Notes: generated by a model not told the origin, from the letters alone. A stretch of 64,000 nucleotides of DNA from Typhlomys cinereus (GCA_023101885.1 JALPQD010000016.1:10665634-10729633); one strand, 5' to 3'. Shown: positions 48,732 to 60,910, counted from the stretch's first letter. A program made the numbers and translations.

Positions 48732-51700
48732 AGCTAAGGATGCAAATAAATGAGCTTGCAGGAGAAACACAGTTCAATTCGTGGCACAGGCTGATTATTT
48801 TCTTTGTGATGTTTTGGCATCAATTTTTAATTTTTTGAAACTTTCTCCCTTCATTTAATACAATTTCTGAGTCCTCAAAGCAGTGTCCCAGGACTTCTGA
48901 TTTATCAGAATGATATTCACAGAATCTCTTATACTGACTTACAAATAACACTTGCTAGATAAGAACTTATTTAGATTAATTGTATAGAATATAGAGAGAA
49001 TATATATAATATTTAGATAATTATGTAGATTAATCCTCCTCCAAAACTAAGAACTTGAAAAATGGGGTGTGAGATTCATTAAAATGTTTCAAAATAAAAT
49101 GGTTTTCCTATGACCCAAAATGAATGTTGGTGGTGTAGGATAACCAAACATAGCTAATCTAAATATGGGTGATTATGAAGTACAGATTTAAACATGGTTT
49201 ATGAAGGTGTTTGAAAGGCTAATCTTGTGGAATATATGTGCCTATACCTTCTTCATTTCAACTTTTTTCCACACTCAGTTCTTTTCCAGGCTTTAAAAAT
49301 CAAAGTCAAATAACTCTGGATTTATCTGAAATTCCTAAATTTCCAGTTAAAAAGAAATATCTTTCTTAATAGTTCCACATATGTCATTGATGGAACCCAG
49401 AATGAGACTCATCAAACTTTGTCTATAGCAAATCTTATCACTGTGACTAAGATGAGATCCTTTGAACCAAATACAGATTAATCTCCTTGCCAAAACTAAG
49501 GCCTTGAAATCTGGGTCGAGACTCATTAAAATTTTTCAAAATATCTAAATATCTATGAGATATTTAAACCAGAATCATAAAGGTTCAGAGTGTTCCTGAA
49601 AAGGGCACCTGTTTAATCCTGAATTGTGAAAGAATATGAGTGCAACTGCAAAAAGCTCAATGTGGTAAAAGCACAAAACACATTGATGGAAAATAAGAAA
49701 AAAAGAGAGAAAAAGGGATGAGAAATGATCAGGTTCCCTAAGATGATTTTAGTTAATTACTTTCTCAAGTTATGTGAATTTAAAGTCCTCTGTTGTTTCC
49801 TAAAATACTGATGAAAAGAAAACAATGTTCTAAAATACCATTTACTATCTGAAAGTTTAATTAATTCATGATAATGAACACAGTTCTTAAGTTCCCTATT
49901 GATGGTATCTCAAGGTTGGGACCAAGGTTTTCATTTCTTCAAGCAAGTTTTGGTGCTCAGGTGAGTGGAATGGTGGTAATGTGCTCTTCCCTGAGGCTAC
50001 AAAACTGACATTTCCCATTTCCTTGCTGTCTCTGAAGGTCTGTGGTTGTCTCCTAGAAGATTCTCACCATTCTCTGCCATATACCTTTAACCACTTTTTT
50101 TTTTTTTTTTGCCAATGAGGAGCTCCCTCCTTACTGTATTATATGAAACCCACCAGTATCCTTTTAACTTTTGATTAACTTCAAACCAACCAACTTGCAT
50201 GTGACTTTAGTTACAACTGCAAAATCATTTTATTAGGGCACATTTTCTTTTGGTTATATACAAAATGCTTTTTGAATTTTTGAAGAGGAAATTATATGGT
50301 AAGCAACTCATTGATAGTGTTTTCCAGTTCTCTTGTGTCCATCATATGGTCCAGTATCACTGTGCTGTTTTCTAAGCATCAGTTCCTGTGCTGACATTTT
50401 CTATCCATCACTTTTTTAATTAAAAAAAAAAAAAACGAGAATGGCTGGATTCTGAGAATATCAAGTTTCTCTTTCTCTATGGTCTCTCTTTCTAGATAGG
50501 ATCCTTAATATGATACCTACTAAACTGGATGTCCATTGTATAATCTCACTCTTCCCCAGAGTGAATGGAAATAGTCATATCATGTCAAGTCCCCAAATGT
50601 AAACAAATACCCCTTCAGCGAAACTACTGCTGCATATTTTGCTCTCTCTCCAAATACATATTTTTAAGCTTCTGCTCCATTGAAGGAAAAGATATTTCTT
50701 CTAATTTGATGAAATTATTTTATAAAAAATCGAGTTACTTTGCTTCAGCTCTCCCCATAAGCAGACTATTTCATCATAAATTATAATGATCATAATTTTA
50801 AACAGCCAAATGAAATGTATGACCATTGTTAGGTTCTAAGAGATTACATTCTTGTTAGTATAACATTCTTCCCATTGCTTATCCTCTGTCTGCTCTGAGG
50901 TTATTAGAATTAAGTGCATGGGTCAAACAAATGAAAACTACTAATGAGGAAAAAGAAGAAAGTGTGGTTCTAGTTTGTGGTCCGGGTTGATTATACTCCC
51001 TACATAATTGTAATTACTTAAGGCTTCTTTTAAGCATGTTCACTGAAAATCTTTACTGAAATCTAAGAAAACTTCTGCCAAAATTTCCAAAACAGAGATT
51101 CTGAGTTATTAGAAGATTTCAAAAGGGAAAGTTATTTGGGGGATATAATAAGACTAAAAATCAGGAGTTTTGGTTTCAAGATAATCCTAAATTAACATAT
51201 CACTTTTCACTCTCTCCCTCTGATGTATATGTGATTTTGACAAGCGAACTACAGCCCCAAGAGGCACTGAAACATTATTTGAGAGAGAATACATGCCCAA
51301 AGTTCTAGGCAAGTTTTAATTCCATGTGAAATAGGCACAGCATATTTTGCATAGAAAACTCACACTTATCTTTCAAACAATTTTTTCTCAAGTAATGCTC
51401 TTGGCAGGAATGCACAACGGGATTCCCGAGTAGATGTGCTTTGCAGCAGCTCTTCAGCAAATTCTGCAACAAAATTGTTGCAGTCCCCACAAGTGTGTTG
51501 CCTTATATCCAATCATGTCTCAGAGGTAGTCATTCAACAGATCAATAATTTCTGATGAGTGAATGCATGCTACAGGATTAAAATATGTCAACCATTACTT
51601 AAGTCCTCAATTTTGGGGATATATCAGAACTTCCAAAAGTGTTTATCAATTATAAAATCCCAGACAAAGCCTGAATTATTTTGAAATGGTTACAGGGGAT

Positions 51701-52445
51701 TTTAAGAGTATAGAATGTTTACATTTATTTTAAAACATAAAACAATAGGACCTGAGATCTGGGATGCAAGCTGTTTCTCCAGGCAGCTGCTTGAAAGAAA
51801 CATGCTTAGATTGGCAAAGAGCCATGTGGCAAAGAAACTAGAATCTTAGAGATTTAACCAAAAGTCCTAAATATTAGTGCACTTATGTTTCAAAGAAAGA
51901 GAAGGAATAATTTGCTTTGTGAACTAAAGGATCAGGAGTGAATGGTTGATAAATCACATGTTTGTAGTCTCATAATTCCTGCTCTTGCTTGTGCCTTGCT
52001 AAGAGAGGAGAACACTGAGAGTCATGGCTTACGGGACTCCTCTCATCTATTTGGTGCACCTATAAATAGATTTAATTCCTTTGAAAGTGTGAGAATCTTG
52101 CCCCGGTGATGGACAGAACTGCAGAGTTAATCTAAGACTCCAATCTAAGGGTATGAGGGAGACTGAATGTAGAGCCTAGTGTCCAATAATTTTATTCAGT
52201 GTTTTTATTGCAGAACCTAAAGATATACAAATTGAGTATAAAATTATGTCACACTAATGCGCATGACAGATAGATCAGTCACTCTTCCAACTCTCTTTGT
52301 GCCTGTGTGTCTCTTATCTATGTAAAACACTAGATGTTGATAATCTAAACAAAGTATTCCAAGTGATCTTAAGTTGAAAATGTCATAAAGCACATTATCC
52401 TCTTGAAACATTGTGCCAAACTGTAACACAAGAAAACCCTCACAA
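48732..52445. other. Unique AT-rich DNA, no gene recognised
   Basis: No gene is visible. A diverged pair of about 70-bp direct repeats lies at 49031-49098 and 49476-49545. A+T homopolymers lie at 50097-50110 and 50422-50434. The frames at 50565-50786 and 51305-51490 have no known domain. Confidence 0.5.
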
Positions 52446-52449
52446 TGTG

Positions 52450-52850
52450 CTTATGTCTTAGTTATTCTTCAAATTGCCCTGATAAATACATGGGCCAAAC
52501 AATTTAAGAAAACGATTTTATTCACACTCATAATTCTATGTCATGATCTATTATGGTAGACAGAGGATTCTTACAAACATCAGGAGCTAAGGGAATTAGC
52601 ACATCATATCCACAATAAAAGCTGGGAGAGGGACATACTTTCTAGCTTTCCAATATGCAAATGTACCAACTAATTGTCTTTCCATCTTATCCACCATCTG
52701 GGAATGGTCCTACCACGATGGGCTGGGTCTTCCCACATCAATTAGATAATCTTATGGAGTTTCTCAGAAACTAACTAAATAATTTGACATTGATATCTCT
52801 AAAGGTTCAGTTATCTGTCTTCTGGTTGATGTATAAAACTAATTGCCACA
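52450..52850 (-). mobile_element. Old MaLR-like LTR relic, minus strand
   Basis: CAAACAATTTAAGAAAACGATTTTATTC near one end and GATGGGCTGGGTCTTCCCACATCAATTAGATAATC further in match the reverse complement of old MaLR LTRs (poly(A)-signal end and GGGAAGACCCAGCCCA block). Compare 59830-60190. Confidence 0.5.
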
Positions 52851-53560
52851 GTTCTTCACAAAGGATATGAGTTTATCTTTATATCAATTTATGTCCATAC
52901 ATCTGCATGTGCATAAATCCATTTAGCAACTACCAACTATCAGAATTTGTAGTAAGTCCCATCTATTTCTTACAGTTGGTCATCTTTCCTGGGTAATGAG
53001 GTGTTCCTTCCCTTCTAGGAGCGTTTGATAAAGATTCATAGCTTCATAGTTCTGAAAGGATCCAGTAACAGAAGTCACATCCAGTTTTATGCAGAATATC
53101 AGCTTGGGAGGGTCAACTGTGCAATCCCAATGAACATGTATGGAAACACATGCTTGAGATGAAGCAGATGAGAGAAGTTATACCATAAAAAGTAATGTTC
53201 TATGAATCAAGGTACTCTTTACAAGTGATGGCTGCTAAACCTTTACCAGAATACTTTGGTTACATAGTGTAGGAGACGCACAGGTCTGAGTTTCCTACCT
53301 CAGGCTGTCTTTGTGAGATGCTTCATGCTTCAGAGCATTGATTGAGATTGGTCTTGGCTTCCACTTCAGGCAGAATCTCACTGCACTTAACCTCTCTGCT
53401 CACTCACTTTTCTCTACAGGATTGACCTAAGATTATCTTCCCAATAAATTCATTGTTCTCAAAACTCCCATAGCAAGACCTGCTTCTGGGGACACTTAAC
53501 TGTCTGAGCATCTTTTTTACAATAGTACACTTTGAGAGAAGCTAAAACAGAAGAATTGAG
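52851..53560. other. Unique DNA, no gene recognised
   Basis: No feature recognised. Confidence 0.5.
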
Positions 53561-53567
53561 ATGATTA

Positions 53568-53670
53568 TCTGTGCTGGCTCACACAACATCCAGGAGATGG
53601 AGTAGGAGAATACTGAGTCTAGCCTGGACTACATAGGCAAGATGCTGTCGCAAAAAGTAGATAACAGATC
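53568..53670 (+). mobile_element. B1-like SINE fragment (7SL-derived)
   Basis: GCTGGCTCACACAACATCCAGGAGATGGAGTAGGAGAATACTGAGTCTAGCCTGGACTACATAGGCAAGATGCTGTC follows the second half of B1 (GAGGCAGAGGCAGGAGGAT...GCCAGCCTGGTCTACA...), diverged, then an A-rich end and GATA-like repeats to about 53730. Confidence 0.65.
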
Positions 53671-53739
53671 AATAATACATAGGTGATAAATAGGTGGTAG
53701 ATCTTAGATAGATAATACATGATAGACATGATGTGAGTT

Positions 53740-54950
53740 ATTCACAATTATTTGTTTTAACCACATTTCTGTTAATTTGAATGCAAGTTGATTGGCATAT
53801 ACATCTCACTTGCCTATGGGTGTCTTGAGGGTTGGAACTTTGCCTCAGGGTCACCAGGAGCATTAGGGAAATTTAAATACCTTCTCCAACTGCTTTGTCA
53901 GTGTCTGGCATAAGCACACTATTATAGAGAATAGCATATCATTGGAAAGCATGGGCTATGGATTGTAATGTCTGGGTTGTGGATTGTAAAGCCTGGGTTC
54001 ATACTATATTTTACCATTTACCTGACCCAGGGCAAGCATGCTGACCTATTTGCAAAGTCGATGTAGTATAGTTATATCAAATAGCTGTTTTAAGTACTCT
54101 TTTCCTTTGCAAAAAGGAATAAATGGAGCATTCACATTTGAGTGCATCTAGCTCAGATGTTTAGAATAAGTATCCAAATGTGGAAAATAATATTTAGCTT
54201 CACAGCAAGTACTGAAATCCTTCATAGTTAACAGGGAACACTTACTACTGTTGCCACCTATCTGGCACATTATAGGTACTTAAAGATGTTTTGGAAACAT
54301 GTTGTAGAATATTTAGATAATAAAATAAGTTCAAGAGAGACAACAATTCACCTAGAGCTGAATAGTTTTCTTTTATCCTTTTTTTAAGCAATCCAAAAGC
54401 CATCTCAAATCCTCCATGGAAAAAAGGCAAAGCACTGAATAACAATAAATGGATTTCTACAAGCCATATTTGTGGAGATTTTGTTGCCCTAAGAAAAAGT
54501 GGAAAGTGATGTGTGTGGAATGTAAACGCAGTAACCAATTCCTAACGAAAATACTGTGATGTCTATGAAAAGGAATCAGATAAAAATGTTGATTCGATTC
54601 TTCAGTTTACCTGTATCTGATAGGGAATGCAGAATCCGGACTTTGTGCTTATGCCAAGCTATGTCTGTGAACAAGTTATGGTAGATAGAAAAATGAAGAA
54701 ATGCATACACAAACACCAACATCTTGCTTTTTATCTTCATGGAAATTTCAGATGCCTGAAGGCAGGTTGACAAGTCAAACCAAGTAGAGAGAGGGAATTT
54801 TTCTGAAGATTGAGAAGCTATTGGCTGAGAATATTTCACCCTGAGAGGTTTTAGCAAAGCTGCTTAAAAAGGGGCGGCAGTTGGATCTCTTCTCCTTTTA
54901 AGCATAGTTTTTTGTTTGTTTGTTTATTGGTAATGGGAGAGAAAGAGGAG
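53740..54950. other. Unique DNA, no gene recognised
   Basis: Minus-strand frames at 54245-54538 and 54576-54857 have no recognisable domain or splice context. They are taken as chance. Confidence 0.5.
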
Positions 54951-54952
54951 AG

Positions 54953-54970
54953 AGACAGAGAGAGAGAGAA

Positions 54971-55021
<51 letters not shown>
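54953..55021. repeat. (GA)n microsatellite
   Basis: GAGAGA repeats with scattered AAAG interruptions, generating the Arg/Glu-rich frame at 54912-55118. Confidence 0.95.
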
Positions 55022-55556
55022 CTACTTGATCAATATTTTCAAGTTTAAGTTTATTGCCAAGGGGAGAACACACCAGAGAGGTTCTGACTCCTGGCAGGTG
55101 GATTGCATATTACTATAAATAGAAACACACTAAAAGGAAACCAGGCCTCCCACAGCCTCTACATTTCTCCCATTCTAGGATCGAAAACAAATCTCCACTA
55201 TCTTTAACTGACTCCTGTTTAGACGAACATGCTGTAAATAGAACCACCCCCTGGGCCTGCCCTACCTAGTCTAATCCATCAGCTTGTGCAGAGAGCCAGG
55301 CTAGAGGCTATGGAAGCAGATATTGCTGCAGCGTTTTCAGGGTCTGGGGAGAAAAGATGCTGCCATTCTCATTGCTTTCTGCAGCTGGGTTTAAAGGATG
55401 CCTTGAGTTTTGCATATACTTTGCTCTTGTATTTGAGGAGTGCTTTTAAAAAATTGGCTTGCTCATCTAGACAGTGTTAACTATAGAGGACTGACTCCAA
55501 AACTGGAATTTGAATTGCATATATCAGTTCTCCCTCTCTCTCCCTCTCTCCCTCCA
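55022..55556. other. Unique DNA of mixed composition
   Basis: Less AT-rich than most of the window. The 64-residue frame at 55286-55480 has no known domain and no evident exon boundaries. No call is made. Confidence 0.4.
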
Positions 55557-55571
55557 TCCTCTCAAGCTCTT

Positions 55572-55613
55572 TTATTATTATTTATTCAATATTGTGTGTG
55601 CGTGCGTGCGTGC

Positions 55614-55656
<43 letters not shown>

Positions 55657-55843
55657 ACCACAGACGAATTCGGGAACCACCATGGACCGCCTCCACCTCC
55701 TCCTTGTTTACTCTGCCCTGGGATTCACAGGCTCCGCCCTACCAGGACCAGAAACACAGCCCCTCCCCCCCCCCCCCCCCCCCGCTTCCGCCCGCCCGGC
55801 GTCTATACGTGGGATCTTAACCCCCGAGCCACCTCTCCAGCCC
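55572..55843 (-). mobile_element. tRNA-derived SINE, minus strand, lacking its B box
   Basis: TCCTCTCAAGCTCTT flanks the element at 55557-55571 and 55844-55858 (15-bp TSD). In sense order: GGCTGGAGAGGTGGCTCGGGGGTTAA (A box), then a jump straight to GATCCCACG, so about 33 nt including the B box seen at 24066-24098 is gone. The normal body and a (TG)n/(GTGC)n tail follow. A 19-C run (55765-55783) lies inside the body. Loss of the B box should cripple pol III transcription. Plus frames at 55440-55876 are noise. Confidence 0.9.
55594..55652. repeat. (GTGC)n/(TG)n microsatellite in the SINE tail
   Basis: GTGC units followed by about 17 TG units. Confidence 0.95.
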
Positions 55844-55859
55844 TCCTCTCAAGCTCTTA

Positions 55860-57006
55860 AGATCATTTTTCATTAAGCATCTACTAAATTAACATAGTTC
55901 ACCCGAACTTGCTAACATTTTGCTATTAGTGTTAATCATGCGTTCTTCAAGTTCATATTGAAAATTGTCCGGATGATGTCCACTTTCCAACATGTTAAGT
56001 GCAATACCTTGAATCGAACAGTCGACTGACTCCAGCGAGGAACTGTGGTACTCTTTTTACCCCCATTTCTATTTTTTTCTACTTTACAAACATATTGAGT
56101 ATTCATTTCAGCTTTTCTCCCTCCCTCTTTCCTCACCCATCTCTTCCTTCTTTTCACCATTGCCTCCCACTCCTTCCCACCCAATCTCTGTATGCTTCTC
56201 TGGACTTCAAGGTTCTCTCTGGCTTGTCTGTTTCGGTGGGAGCTCCGTAGTATAACAAGTAACAACTGTGGGACTCTTGATTGCTGTCCTGGCTTCTTGG
56301 AACAAAAGGACTGACAGTGGAACACCTCTCTAGTTTTGTTCCGCAACAAACACCTGGAACATACATGTGAACCGAGGCACACAGCTCCTGCAGCCAGTAT
56401 TGTTATGTGCCACAATCTTCAGTGTTTCCACAGCCATTTCTTCCTAGGATAGAGGGAGATCAATCCCCGAATCGATGGCCTAAAGCTTTGATGGTACCAG
56501 AAGGAGGAAAGCTGTGTTGGGAAGTAAGGATGTGATTGGTCCAGTGATTGCAGTTGTGATTATAAGGTGGATGAGAGAAAGGACAGGTAAAAATCTGAGT
56601 AACTCTCTAATAGCACAGATTTTATAAGAAAGTAAGACCAGCGAAGGGATCTCTGGTATCCAGTAGAAGAAGCAGAATACCAGTTGTGGCTCACAAACTG
56701 GGAGAGAAATAGGAAAGGGAAGGAGAGGGAGGAAAGAGTTGATGGGGGTCAAAATGTCCCTCTTCTTGAGTTTACATCAGAATCCAGGGAATTATATAGG
56801 GGGAAATGAAGGAATGCTGGGGTGATCAATAGAAACTTTTGGTGATACGACTTATGATTGCATCAATAATGGTGCTAAGGGGCTGCTGGAGATATAAAGA
56901 AAGGAAATTGGAAGAATTAAAACCAGATCTCTTTCTGGGGTTCTTCTGTCCCAGAGTCGAAGATGGATACCAGAGTATGTGAAGTTTTACAGCAGGATTT
57001 GGTGAT
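55860..57006. other. Unassigned DNA, possibly an unrecognised repeat
   Basis: The composition is less AT-rich than the window average. The minus frame at 55936-56415 (159 codons) is the longest non-repeat frame in the window, but it shows no known domain and no plausible initiation or splice context. It may be chance or an unrecognised LTR. No function is proposed. Confidence 0.35.
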
Positions 57007-57021
57007 AGAAATAGAAAAGGA

Positions 57022-57287
57022 GGGGCTGGAGAGGTAGCTCAGGGCTTAAGCCTCTGCCTTGCAGGCGGAAGGTCCCGAGTTCGGATCCTAGACCCCACAT
57101 CTAGACTCCAGGCAGAAGCAGGGGCGGACCTGCGTTTCTGGTCCTGGTAGGGCAGAATAAACGAGGAGATGGAGTAGTCCATGATGGTTCCCGAATTCAT
57201 CCGTGGTTCTACACACACACACACATACACACATGCGTGCACATGCATATACGCACAATTGAATAAATAATAAATATTTTTTAAAAA
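57022..57287 (+). mobile_element. Young tRNA-derived SINE with 15-bp TSD
   Basis: AGAAATAGAAAAGGA flanks it at 57007-57021 and 57288-57302. The A box (TAGCTCAGGGC), B box (GGTCCCGAGTTCGGATCC), body and CA-rich tail followed by AATAAATAATAAAT match the element at 24036. The body has a few substitutions and a small internal difference after the B box. Confidence 0.92.
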
Positions 57288-57302
57288 AGAAATAGAAAAG
57301 GA

Positions 57303-58555
57303 ACTCTCAGATACTCAGTTGCAACAGGGCAAGGAAGACATCAAAGGGGACATGATATGCTTATGGCACTAGACAGACCTGAAGTTTATTTTTTTTCTAT
57401 TGATTAGTTTTAGTTTTTTTTAAATGGGTAATTTTAGTCCTTTTTTGTCCAGTACACCTGTTTATGTTGAGGGTCAACGTCTGGTGACTAAGAGTTTTCA
57501 TTTTCTAGAAATAAAGAACTTATATCCTCTTGCAAGTTACAGATATTTGTATGTAGGGGAGGGGTTGAATCAGTTCTAGGAATTGTGTGGTAGGTATAAC
57601 GTCCATGGGATTGACATTCTCAGTTGGCCTACTACCCTAACTGCCTGCTAGAAGTGATTCTATCAGAATGGACGTACATATTTAGTGGTCAGCTCATTGA
57701 TGTAACTGTAACATTGCCACAGCTTCTCTATAGATGAAAGGAGAGGCAATCAGAACAACCAGTGTTCAGAGATATGTTCTGCCGGCCCTAGTAAAAGATC
57801 CTAAGGGAGCCCATGAACCAGGAAATGCAAGAGTATGGGAAAGGGGACTGGATAAGGAAGGACAGGAGTGAAGGAAAGTAAGTTGGGTGTTTTCTAAGCC
57901 AATGTGAAAGAGTTACACCATGGTATGGCTATGACTAACAGTGATTGGACCAGATGCCTTTCTTCAGGTTACAAAAGTCAGCTGCCTAGAATCACTGGGG
58001 AGATTCGATGTGCTTTCTCTGATATTACAGCCGTAGCCCTAATACAAGACTTCCCCATCTCATTCTACATTCAGCCCTGCAGACTAAGGTGGCCACACGA
58101 AGATTGCAGCAGAAGCAGGAGCACAGCAACCACAGTGTAGGCAACGGTACAGTGTGATGCAACAGCTGGGTGGTTTCCAGCGTTCCTGTTGAAGTAGCTG
58201 GCTTGGGAAGAAGCAGACGAACAGCCTGAGAATGGCCAGTGCAGGAAGAACGTGGAAGAAGAGGAGGTACAGAAGGAGAGGTCAGAGCTGAAGATGAAAG
58301 ATCAAAGACAGTAAGGAGTCAGAGAAGAGAAGCTGTCCACCCTGGTGACTGGCGGGTAGAGAATGATGTTAGAAACAAACTCCACGATTTGGACTACCAG
58401 TTCTCAGACCATTCCTGCTCAGACTCAATCTTAACAATGCTAAGAATCATATCTGGTCAAAGGGCAGATGACAGTGACTATGGAGTGCTGGACTCTACGC
58501 AGGTTGTTGCTCCTATCCCTCCTCCTCAAAGTTCACTGCAGAAGTGACTGCAAAG
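57303..58555. other. Unassigned DNA, possibly an old retroelement
   Basis: Two plus frames (57904-58140 and 58239-58547) carry no domain I recognise. Because the next segment looks like an L1-type 3' end on the same strand, this stretch may be its decayed upstream part, but I see no RT motif. Confidence 0.35.
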
Positions 58556-58950
58556 ACACTGCAGAAGTGGTGGCCAGAAGAATGTAAGAGCTGGAGAAGA
58601 GGACAGAGAGCCATTTATCAGTGTCCCCTGGACACGAGGATTCTACATCCATGAACTCACTGTAACCTTGTTTTCCTGTACAAGACCATCATCATGAAGG
58701 AAACGTTCATGGTTAATAGTGGTAGAGGAAAGGGGGCCCATTGACTTTATGATATTGCCACTGACGTATCACATATGCTGTGGTGGATGCCCAGGCATAA
58801 GCCAGTGCAGCAGCCTTTCTTGAGCTTAGTGGGTCACACATATAACTGAGAACATGAAATTAAGAGGGAGACTTGACAAGAAAGAAATTCTCCATGGGAG
58901 AAGGAAGGGGAGATTAGGTAGGGTAACACAGGGAGATGTTTAAAAAAAAT
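58556..58950 (+). mobile_element. Old rodent L1-type 3' end (tentative)
   Basis: AAGAATGTAAGAGCTGGAGAAGAGGACAG, CATGAACTCACTGTAACCTTGTTTTCCTGTACAAGACC, ATGCTGTGGTGGATGCCCAGGCATAAGCC and GAGCTTAGTGGGTCACAC follow the order of a common 3' UTR of older rodent L1s. There is no intact ORF. Confidence 0.55.
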
Positions 58951-59084
58951 GTATTACATGAATCTGTCAAAGAAATACAAATAAGTTAGGAAAAAATACA
59001 AAATAGTCCATTACCCATCACATTTACATACCAAGAGTATCATGCCATATTGCAGGTAATGTGAGGCAGAGATTTAATAAGTAC

Positions 59085-59338
59085 AACATTTTTTAAAGAT
59101 TTTATTTATTCAGTGTGTGTGTCATTGTGGAGGATCAAGGGTAACTTTGGGAATCATCTTGGATTGCTTCTACCTCCTTTTTGCTTCACTCTGGGATTTC
59201 CCAGTCTCCACCTACTATGGTTGGAAGTACCACCACTGATTCCACCTGACATTTTTATATGGGATCTGGGATCCGAACTCTGGGTTTTCTACTTGCCAGA
59301 CAGAGTCTTAACCGCTGAACCATCATGTCTCCAATCCC
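59085..59338 (-). mobile_element. tRNA-derived SINE, older subfamily, minus strand
   Basis: Sense: GATTGGAGACATGATGGTTCAGCGGTTAAGACTCTG (A box), CCCAGAGTTCGGATCCCAGATCCCATATAAAA (B box and body start), ending in TTTAAA-rich tail on this strand. Paralogous to 62464-62714. No clear TSD. Confidence 0.8.
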
Positions 59339-59341
59339 ATT

Positions 59342-59369
59342 AATTGATTGATTGATTGATTGATTGATT
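59342..59369. repeat. (ATTG)n microsatellite
   Basis: Seven TTGA/ATTG units directly beside the SINE. Confidence 0.95.
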
Positions 59370-59825
59370 TTCAGCATTTTACTTCTGAAAGCTGAGTTCT
59401 GATTCAGATCCAGCTCTGCTGCTCTTAAACCTGCACTTCTGGTGTCTGAATAACCCAGAGACTCTCATAAATTGGTATTAGGCGCGGAGGATTTCGAAGA
59501 TGCTCATTGTCACTGAAAGCCACACCAGCCAGGCTGGGTGCAGTCCAGTGCTTGCTGTAATCAGTCCACAGCCTGTTTTATTCCACAGGCAGTCAATGAA
59601 TTGCCTTTGATTCTTATTCTATCAAGTCATAATTTTTATGGAGAGGGAACAATAAAAGGACAGTTAAGGAAGAGTGGGCAAATCAATTACGTCTCTTAAC
59701 CTGTGGTGCTATTGTTTCACGAACTTTTTGTTTCAGAGAGGAATGTTTTTAAAATCATTTTTTTCAGATACAGGAGTGCTGCAATTTGTCTGCATGCAGT
59801 CAATAAATTCACAACCAAACAGTTT
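59370..59825. other. Unique DNA
   Basis: No feature recognised; the frame at 59674-59943 runs into an LTR relic. Confidence 0.5.
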
Positions 59826-60180
59826 AGGGAAACAAGAGGACTTTTTTATTCTGGCTCATAATTCTCTCTTACATTTCTTAGTTCGGTTTGGCAGGAGTGC
59901 TTGTACCAATACCAAGAGCCCAGCAAACTGGCCATACAACTGAATGATTGCTGAGACAAGTACAGACATCACTTGCTAGACTCCAAGTCTGCCAAAGTAA
60001 ATTGAAAAAGTATCAAAGCACTCATCCTGATTCCTCCATCATCCACCTGCTCAAGGAATGAGCCTACCCACTATGGACTAGGACTTCCCACATCAGTCGC
60101 ATAATCTCCTGCAGACTTGCTAAGGGCTTGCCTTAACTGCCAAAACTTCACAAATGTGCTCAGATCTCACTCTTTCATTT
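59826..60180 (-). mobile_element. Old MaLR-like LTR relic, minus strand
   Basis: GGGAAACAAGAGGACTTTTTTATTCTGGCTCATAATTC at one end and CCCACTATGGACTAGGACTTCCCACATCAGTCGCATAATC, then CAGACTTGC match old MaLR LTR blocks in reverse, collinear with 52450-52850. Confidence 0.5.
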
Positions 60181-60187
60181 TTTTCAG

Positions 60188-60220
60188 ATGACATATATAT
60201 ATGATATATATATATGTCAT
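60188..60220. repeat. 15-bp perfect inverted repeat, AT-rich
   Basis: Arms ATGACATATATATAT (60188-60202) and ATATATATATGTCAT (60206-60220) around a 3-nt loop, followed by a further (AT)n run to 60235. Confidence 0.9.
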
Positions 60221-60240
60221 GATATATATATATATAATTA

Positions 60241-60910
60241 GCACAAAGAGCGCAGCTGAGAATGTCTAAATACCTATTGCCAGATGCAAGGAAGGAAAGA
60301 GGAGGCCAGCACTCTCAAGAACCATTTCCTCCTGCCCTTTTCTAGTAATGTTTGCATTGTGAAATGCTTCTCCGTGACTCGGGGGTATTTTTCTAGGAAA
60401 TGTGGTGCTCTGCTATCAGGCCATCTTGATAAATTATGTAAGTAGAGCTTTGCAGATTATGTTAGCCTAATTTGATAAGAGCATGCTCTCCTTTGAAGAA
60501 GAAGTTACTGAGTTACTAATTTATAATTGTATGATGCAGAGCCAGATTTATAATCACAAAGATATTTTTAGGCCAAAGAAAAGTCACCAGGGCAATGATC
60601 CTGTTTTTTCCATAGCAGCGAAAGGTCTTTCAAAAGCCTGAACCATGTGTCTTTGACTTTGATCCTGTAAACACTGGAAAGTTTTAGCTAGTATTGGCAA
60701 AGGCAAGCTGTCTCCCTCGGAGCTTATCGGTGGCTCTTAGAAGAGAAAACAAGCCTTCTATGCCTTAGACACTTACAAGCACTCTCTTCTGCTCAGAACA
60801 CCACAGCAGCTTTTTCACTCATTATCAAATGTATTTGTTTTAAGACCTTTGTTTTGATGCAATGTAACTAGAGGAATTGCTAATGAATTGCGTAGAAAAA
60901 TTATCTTAAA
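60241..60910. other. Unique balanced-composition block, candidate conserved non-coding element
   Basis: There are no repeats, long homopolymers or coding frames over about 670 bp, and the text is of mixed composition. These traits fit a conserved non-coding element, but conservation cannot be tested here. Confidence 0.3.

Noticed and set aside
54912..55118. Arg/Glu repeat protein
   Set aside because: It is the (GA)n microsatellite translated.
55510..55876. Pro-rich and Cys/Val-rich proteins
   Set aside because: They run through the TG microsatellite, the C19 run and the SINE body on its antisense strand.
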